A model generated the notes under the pieces. That model had not been told where the DNA came from and searched no databases. It was given only the letters and a program-made list of their open reading frames with translations. Below, piece by piece: positions 60,107-64,000 of a stretch of 64,000 nucleotides of DNA. The translations under genes were made by a program, and so were the position numbers. Within the stretch, counting starts at the first letter, position 1. Each line of letters opens with the position of its first letter. The stretch lies in assembly GCA_030625885.1 (NCBI GenBank), contig DAOUPZ010000022.1:1-64000 (forward strand), given 5' to 3'. The stretch comes from Clostridia bacterium (lineage in GTDB: Bacteria > Bacillota > DAOUPZ01).

Positions 60107-61309
60107 TTACTTACGCTGAACCTGATAATTAGGTTTAGCCTTTAGCTGCTCTTGCTCTTGTTTTTTCAAGGCTTCTGCTTCCCGTTTAACTTGTTGATAA
60201 GGCACACCTATTTTCCTTTTTCTAGTCATTAAAAATTGTACTGGAATGATTGTAAACACGAGCGCTATATAAATCATGTTAACGTACTCCCACATGACCA
60301 TATCCTGAATCATATTATCTGGTATTAAAGCGATAAGGAAAACCCAGGGGATGATTGGGGCAAACCATAATTTATATTCCCTTAATTCAAAGAATTCACT
60401 TATTCCCACCTGAAGCGTAAAAAAAACAATAATAAACGTCGTAAAAATGGTAGCTATCCATAAAGCAACAAAAAATATCTCTGGACGCTCTATTACTTTT
60501 GTCAATCCCGGATCAATACTTCTGACAAGTGCAACCAAAGGATACATCAAATGAAGCGTCTCTCCAAAACCAAAATAACCCAAACAAGCTATAATGCTGC
60601 CTGCGTAAACTAAAGCGATGATCCCCGCCCCCATGATCGTATATTTTAATAGATCGCCTCGATCTTTTTTACGTACATAGGGCACTAATATGATCAGAAA
60701 AACACTCCATCCATAACTGGGTGCACTAATTTCTACCATTCCCTTTAAAAAATAATGCCAGCTGCTTTGTGGTAGGGTTACCGGTAAAATATTTGAAAGA
60801 TCCCCTTGTTTTGTTCCTAATAATACGACTATAAACCAAATCATAAACGAAATTGGAAATGTAAGAAAACAAAAACGGGCTAAAGATTCGCATCCCCCTC
60901 GCAAAACGGGTATAGTGGCAAAAATAAACACTAACATTAATAAAAAAGGGGGTGTTCTTTTCACTAAATAGATATTGGAAAGTTCAACGAGCATATCAAG
61001 CTCGTATGTAAGAAAAAATATTAGAAAACCCAACAACAATATTGACAGCAGCACACTAATCGGTCTCCCTAACGTCTTTTTCATATATTGTATATAGGTC
61101 TCATCGAGAAACCGTAGTCTTATAAGCGTTGTCATAACCCAAATACCCAGAAATAGAATGACACTTAGCAGGACTAACCACCACCCGTTTTTTCCCATAT
61201 AATGAGTCGCGACACGGGGTAATGACAAAAATTCTGCTCCAATCGTAACAGAAACCATCAGGAACATATAGCCAAACTTGGAGATGGAATGATTATCATT
61301 AACTTTCAT
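60107..61309 (-). CDS. GerAB-like spore germination permease
   Basis: 400 residues with about ten membrane helices of the GerAB/ArcD/ProY amino acid permease family (GYMFLMVSVTIGAEFLSLPR, WWLVLLSVILFLGIWVMTTLI, APSYGWSVFLIILVPYV). GerAB is the ligand-sensing subunit of germinant receptors. GerAA and GerAC partners are not nearby, so it is an orphan. The C-terminus has a charged coiled tail (KREAEALKKQEQEQLKAKP). Confidence 0.85.
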   Translation of the reverse strand: MKVNDNHSISKFGYMFLMVSVTIGAEFLSLPRVATHYMGKNGWWLVLLSVILFLGIWVMTTLIRLRFLDETYIQYMKKTLGRPISVLLSILLLGFLIFFLTYELDMLVELSNIYLVKRTPPFLLMLVFIFATIPVLRGGCESLARFCFLTFPISFMIWFIVVLLGTKQGDLSNILPVTLPQSSWHYFLKGMVEISAPSYGWSVFLIILVPYVRKKDRGDLLKYTIMGAGIIALVYAGSIIACLGYFGFGETLHLMYPLVALVRSIDPGLTKVIERPEIFFVALWIATIFTTFIIVFFTLQVGISEFFELREYKLWFAPIIPWVFLIALIPDNMIQDMVMWEYVNMIYIALVFTIIPVQFLMTRKRKIGVPYQQVKREAEALKKQEQEQLKAKPNYQVQRK

Positions 61310-61400
61310 AAGCGCTCCCTCTGCTTTTGACTTACTTTATATCTTTTACCAATCTTTCATATCTTATACTGTGAGTCCAAGAGGACGAAAAACTTCATAA

Positions 61401-61440
61401 GAAAAGAGCCAGAAGGAACCATCCCCTCTGACTCATTTTT
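61401..61440 (-). terminator. Terminator hairpin overlapping a stop codon
   Basis: GAGTCAGAGGGGA / TCCTTCTGGCTC then TTTTC on the minus strand. Confidence 0.75.
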
Positions 61441-61825
61441 TAGCCATTGTCGTATATTTATTGATGCCATACTTAGGCATTTTACCGTCATACCCCTGTA
61501 TATCATAATCCTTAGCTTTTTCTGCCACATGTTTATACAGCGTAAGCTCTCCATCTAATATAACGACTTTATGCTGAAGGATCTCTTTCAGCTCCTCAGC
61601 TTTATTTTTAATCGACTTCTTTTCAAACTTTACTAACGTTCTGTCCAACCCTTGACGTTTCAAGTATTCTTCAACAACTGTTCGACATGAATCCATATCA
61701 TACAACGCACATATGATATTGCTGTCTTGATCAAAGACCAATAAATATTCTTTTATACCTAAAATTTCCTTAAACCCTTTTGCTATTAGATCATGATTAA
61801 TTAAAAGCATATCAATTGCACCCAT
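61433..61825 (-). CDS. Hypothetical protein
   Basis: 130 residues from ATG 61825, eight bases after AAAGGAG. Soluble alpha/beta (LLINHDLIAKGFKEILGIKEYL, SCRTVVEEYLKRQGLDRTLVKF, KVVILDGELTLYKHVAEKA). The beginning has a faint restriction-like beta-alpha pattern but no family recognised. Last gene after the PadR/DUF unit, 23 bases downstream, so probably cotranscribed. Confidence 0.7.
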   Translation of the reverse strand: MGAIDMLLINHDLIAKGFKEILGIKEYLLVFDQDSNIICALYDMDSCRTVVEEYLKRQGLDRTLVKFEKKSIKNKAEELKEILQHKVVILDGELTLYKHVAEKAKDYDIQGYDGKMPKYGINKYTTMAKK

Positions 61826-61848
61826 ATCAACCACTCCTTTTCACTTTC

Positions 61849-62535
61849 TTAAATCTTCTTAGATTCTAATCTATTCGTCAGTAATTGTATTATAATGAAA
61901 ACCATAATAATAAGACTCAATGGGAAAAAATAATTAATGGTCCCAATCATTGCATGCCTCAATAAATGCTTTGTAATAACTATTATCCAAACCATTATTA
62001 CAAACGACATACAAAATAGAAAGCTGATCCGCTTAGAATGCTTGCCAGACCATTCAAATGAATGATACGTTATAAATCGATATATGCCATAACTCATTAG
62101 CAGCGCAATCACTGTCGCTACCACAAATCCCCAGGTTATTGGCAAATCAAAGGTTAATAACGTTTTTCCTGCACCATTTAACGTGACATAGTGACTTATG
62201 ATCTCTAAAACAAACATACATCCGATCCCCATATTCGTAACAAATAAAACTTCTAATGCTTTCTCATAAAGAGATTTCCTATCGCCTATTACCATTAATT
62301 GATCGCAAAACCCTTTATAATCTTCCCCAATAACATCACTGAATTTTTCACCCCTTAATTGAGCTTCCAATGCCATGCCAATCAAATCTTTCCTGATCAT
62401 TTCAATATCATACTCGCATAAATCCGAGGAATGTAAATAAACGACCATATCGGTCAGGATACTACCGTTATCTTTGAATAATGATTTTTCTTGCTCGCTA
62501 TTTTCTTTCCTGATTGTTTTTATATCTTCCCTCAT
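61849..62535 (-). CDS. PadR-associated membrane protein (DUF1048/DUF1129-like)
   Basis: 228 residues. The N-terminal half is soluble and helical (IRKDLIGMALEAQLRGEKFSDVIGEDYKGFCDQL), like proteins encoded next to PadR regulators; the C-terminal half has four membrane helices. Its start overlaps the PadR stop (ATGA). Probably the target or effector of that regulator. Function unknown. Confidence 0.75.
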   Translation of the reverse strand: MREDIKTIRKENSEQEKSLFKDNGSILTDMVVYLHSSDLCEYDIEMIRKDLIGMALEAQLRGEKFSDVIGEDYKGFCDQLMVIGDRKSLYEKALEVLFVTNMGIGCMFVLEIISHYVTLNGAGKTLLTFDLPITWGFVVATVIALLMSYGIYRFITYHSFEWSGKHSKRISFLFCMSFVIMVWIIVITKHLLRHAMIGTINYFFPLSLIIMVFIIIQLLTNRLESKKI

Positions 62536-62864
62536 GCTTCTTCCTCCAAGGACAAAACTTTATTTACTGATTTTGAAATACTGTTCCAATGCTCCTCAAA
62601 TAAATGCAGCGTGTTCAACCCGCTTTCCGTTATCGTGAAATATTTCCTACTAGGGCCTAATGGAGATTTTTTATAAGTTGAAGTAATTAATTTCTTTTTT
62701 TCTAGTCTTATTAATAAGGGGTAAATCGTACCTTCGCTCAGATCCTCAAATCCAAAATGAGACAATTTGCTCATAATTTCATACCCATACGTTTCCTTTA
62801 ATAGAATGATCTTTAAAATGCACCCTTCCAACGTGCCTCGTTTTAACTGTGATTTATCGTACAC
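62532..62864 (-). CDS. PadR family transcriptional regulator
   Basis: 110 residues: LKRGTLEGCILKIILLKETYGYEIMSKLS and EGTIYPLLIRLEKKKLITSTYKKSPLGPSRKYFTITESG are the PadR winged helix, with a short C-terminal dimer helix. Autorepression through the repeats at 62885-62916 is likely. Confidence 0.9.
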   Translation of the reverse strand: MYDKSQLKRGTLEGCILKIILLKETYGYEIMSKLSHFGFEDLSEGTIYPLLIRLEKKKLITSTYKKSPLGPSRKYFTITESGLNTLHLFEEHWNSISKSVNKVLSLEEEA

Positions 62865-62884
62865 TTTACCACCTACCTTGTGCT

Positions 62885-62916
62885 ACATAGTACTTCTACA
62901 TTGTACCACATAGTAC
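62885..62916. promoter_or_regulatory. Candidate PadR operator
   Basis: Two copies of ACATAGTAC 23 bp apart (62885-62893 and 62908-62916), about 20 bases upstream of the padR ATG. Confidence 0.5.
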
Positions 62917-62934
62917 CTCGCGTTGCAATGATGA

Positions 62935-62962
62935 AAAAGAAAAAGAGCCGGGTCATCGGCTC
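62935..62962 (-). terminator. Intrinsic terminator
   Basis: GAGCCG / CGGCTC then TTTTCTTTTT on the minus strand, ending the gene at 62992. Confidence 0.85.
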
Positions 62963-62991
62963 TCACATAATAGCTCATCGTAATTCGCTTT

Positions 62992-63348
62992 TTATTTCAT
63001 AAACTTAATCGTAATATCCGGCATATACTTACGTATTGTAGACATCGGATCATTAATGATGCTGTCCTCTTCTGCCACCATTCTTTCCAGCACACTTTTT
63101 TCAACAATACCATAGGGTTTAATGACCCCAAAAGGATGATGAATTTCCGGCGCTAATACACCGCTTTGAATCTCTTTAATATTCATGCCGTTAAAAACAA
63201 TGGTATATTCTCCGATGACTTTACCGTTTTCAGTAATTTGAATCCCGCTTTTATTGTCACGCTTTGCAAAAAACGTATTGATTGCAGAAAAAATATGCGG
63301 ATGCTTTTCTGATATGACATCATAGGATTTCTTTTTGATCGATATCAT
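62992..63348 (-). CDS. Hypothetical protein
   Basis: 118 residues from ATG 63348. Mixed beta/alpha (GIQITENGKVIGEYTIVFNG, VIKPYGIVEKSVLERMVAEED). It looks like a lipid-carrier or SCP2-like small domain but this is not certain. The ATG has only GAAAAG ahead; codons upstream (DLDQLVEKMISIKKKSYDVI) read well and AAGGGGGG lies before an ATT, so a rare ATT start 36 bases upstream is possible. Confidence 0.6.
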   Translation of the reverse strand: MISIKKKSYDVISEKHPHIFSAINTFFAKRDNKSGIQITENGKVIGEYTIVFNGMNIKEIQSGVLAPEIHHPFGVIKPYGIVEKSVLERMVAEEDSIINDPMSTIRKYMPDITIKFMK

Positions 63349-63513
63349 CTTTTCAACTAATTGATCTAAATCGTTAATGACAATAACCCCCCTTATTATA
63401 ATTTGAGTTTATTATCCCCGTTTTTAAAAATCGTTATGCCTGTATTTATTAGTTACCACTGCTTCCTTTATTTAAACCAAATTAATGGTTGATTTCATGA
63501 AAAACGATAAATA

Positions 63514-63536
63514 ATGAACCAGAAGGAATGGTTCAT
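63514..63536. repeat. Small hairpin
   Basis: ATGAACC / GGTTCAT with a nine-base loop between the hypothetical gene and the tRNA scar; no function assigned. Confidence 0.4.
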
Positions 63537-63554
63537 TTGCTTCCTTTTTCCTTG

Positions 63555-63589
63555 CAAAAAAATAGCAAGAGTCCGAAAACCCTTGCTAT
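63555..63589 (-). terminator. Terminator of the original tRNA gene
   Basis: ATAGCAAG / CTTGCTAT then seven T on the minus strand, 14 bases beyond the CCA end of the tRNA fragment. Confidence 0.85.
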
Positions 63590-63602
63590 CACTGTATTCT
63601 TC

Positions 63603-63644
63603 TGGAGCCAACGACAGGAATTGAACCCGCAACCTGCTGATTAC
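63603..63644 (-). other. tRNA-Thr(TGT) 3' fragment, attachment-site scar
   Basis: On the minus strand GTAATCAGCAGG, the T arm GCGGGTTCAATTCCTGT and acceptor CGTTGGCTCCA form the 3' half of a tRNA. The anticodon-stem half ATCAGC and loop letters GTAA fit tRNA-Thr with anticodon TGT. The D arm and 5' acceptor strand are missing; identity stops inside the anticodon loop, a usual crossover site of tyrosine integrases. The native terminator follows it, so the chromosome side is to the left and an integrated element lies to the right. Confidence 0.78.
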
Positions 63645-63788
63645 GATAAAAACTTACACGAACAATGCGTTATTTGACCGACTCCAAATATATTCTAATA
63701 TTCCATTAAACCACAATCTCTTATACTATGAGATTGATATTCTTCAATTAATGTCTATATACCTTGATATTCATTTGATATGTTTTGC

Positions 63789-63995
63789 TTAGCTGGCAGG
63801 AATTTCACCAAAATCAGTATTCAAACATCCCTCTAGTTCTTCTTGAGATACACTCAGTTCAATAAACTCACTAGCGGAATCATCTAAAGGCATGTAATAA
63901 AACACTACATTTTCGCCTTTGAAGTATACGCTTATACCTTCTGCTTCTAATCCTGCCAATCCACTTTCTTTAGCTTTGCTATCTAATATGTTCAT
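63789..63995 (-). CDS. Hypothetical protein inside the putative integrated element
   Basis: 68 residues (SKAKESGLAGLEAEGISVYF, FYYMPLDDSASEFIELSVSQ), acidic, no family recognised. ATG 63995 lies four bases from the window end, so the SD and any longer start are not visible. It lies beyond the tRNA fragment and so belongs to the element rather than the core chromosome. Confidence 0.55.
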   Translation of the reverse strand: MNILDSKAKESGLAGLEAEGISVYFKGENVVFYYMPLDDSASEFIELSVSQEELEGCLNTDFGEIPAS

Positions 63996-64000
63996 TACTT

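Noticed and set aside
63603-63680. A complete tRNA gene
   Set aside because: The 5' half (acceptor strand, D arm, first half of anticodon stem) is absent; only the 3' part matches.

Overview
The window looks like chromosome of a low-to-mid GC, endospore-forming anaerobic Firmicute, most likely a member of the Clostridia. Support comes from a Spo0E-type phosphatase, an orphan GerAB-like germination permease, DUF1659/DUF2922/YvrJ/DUF2642/DUF1540 small proteins, a HydG-type radical SAM enzyme, an IS3 remnant, a group II intron, and strong AGGAGG ribosome binding sites nearly everywhere. The species cannot be named from this sequence.

Layout. 1-15.3 kb: a mosaic of short transcription units. In order: a group II intron end, MATE/MarR pair, YdcF, VOC protein, Spo0E-like protein, XRE repressor, fused MNT-HEPN protein, a three-gene ABC uptake system with a TRAP-like attenuator, another XRE regulator, a PLD/SF2/DUF3427 helicase and two GGDEF proteins. 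Many units are punctuated by one hairpin repeat family (called REP1 here). 15.3-15.5 kb: a scar made of copies of helicase and XRE gene fragments. 15.5-28.2 kb: a very AT-rich six-gene operon on the minus strand that reads as a type 4 BREX phage-defence system (unknown 724-aa protein, BrxP, BrxC, PglZ, short BrxL, small zinc-ribbon protein), bordered on its upstream side by a decayed IS3 transposase. No REP-type repeat occurs inside it, which suggests recent arrival. 29-37.4 kb: HIT protein, AbrB/PIN toxin-antitoxin, DUF1659/DUF2922 module, a phage-like replication cluster (DnaD-like, G39P-like), OYE-type reductase, DUF1361, and a second rearranged copy of the DUF1659/DUF2922 leader that now drives an M15 peptidase plus YvrJ. 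Two other hairpin families (REP2, REP3) cluster here. 37.4-41.7 kb: a MutS2-like ATPase without Smr domain, a probable 6S RNA, and a HydG-like gene behind a leader peptide and a hairpin that hides its ribosome binding site. 41.8-51.6 kb: signalling block (GAF-PAS-GGDEF, clostripain-LRR secreted protease, REC-GGDEF, CheB, CheR, large hybrid histidine kinase). 51.9-52.4 kb: three very small genes encoding double-glycine leader peptides (RiPP or peptide-signal precursors). 52.9-63.4 kb: housekeeping and sporulation-related genes, a c-di-GMP riboswitch controlling an HD-GYP protein, a GerAB-like permease, and a PadR unit. 63.6 kb: the 3' half of a tRNA-Thr gene starting in the anticodon loop, the expected scar of an integrative element that lies to the right.

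How parts work together. c-di-GMP is a recurring theme: four GGDEF proteins, one HD-GYP phosphodiesterase and one c-di-GMP riboswitch. RNA-level control is unusually rich: TRAP-like attenuation, a candidate leader-peptide attenuator on hydG, a c-di-GMP-I riboswitch and 6S RNA. Defence and selfish elements (BREX-4, PLD-helicase, MNT-HEPN, AbrB/PIN) sit beside mobile-element scars. All identifications rest on reading motifs and gene order; no database search was run.
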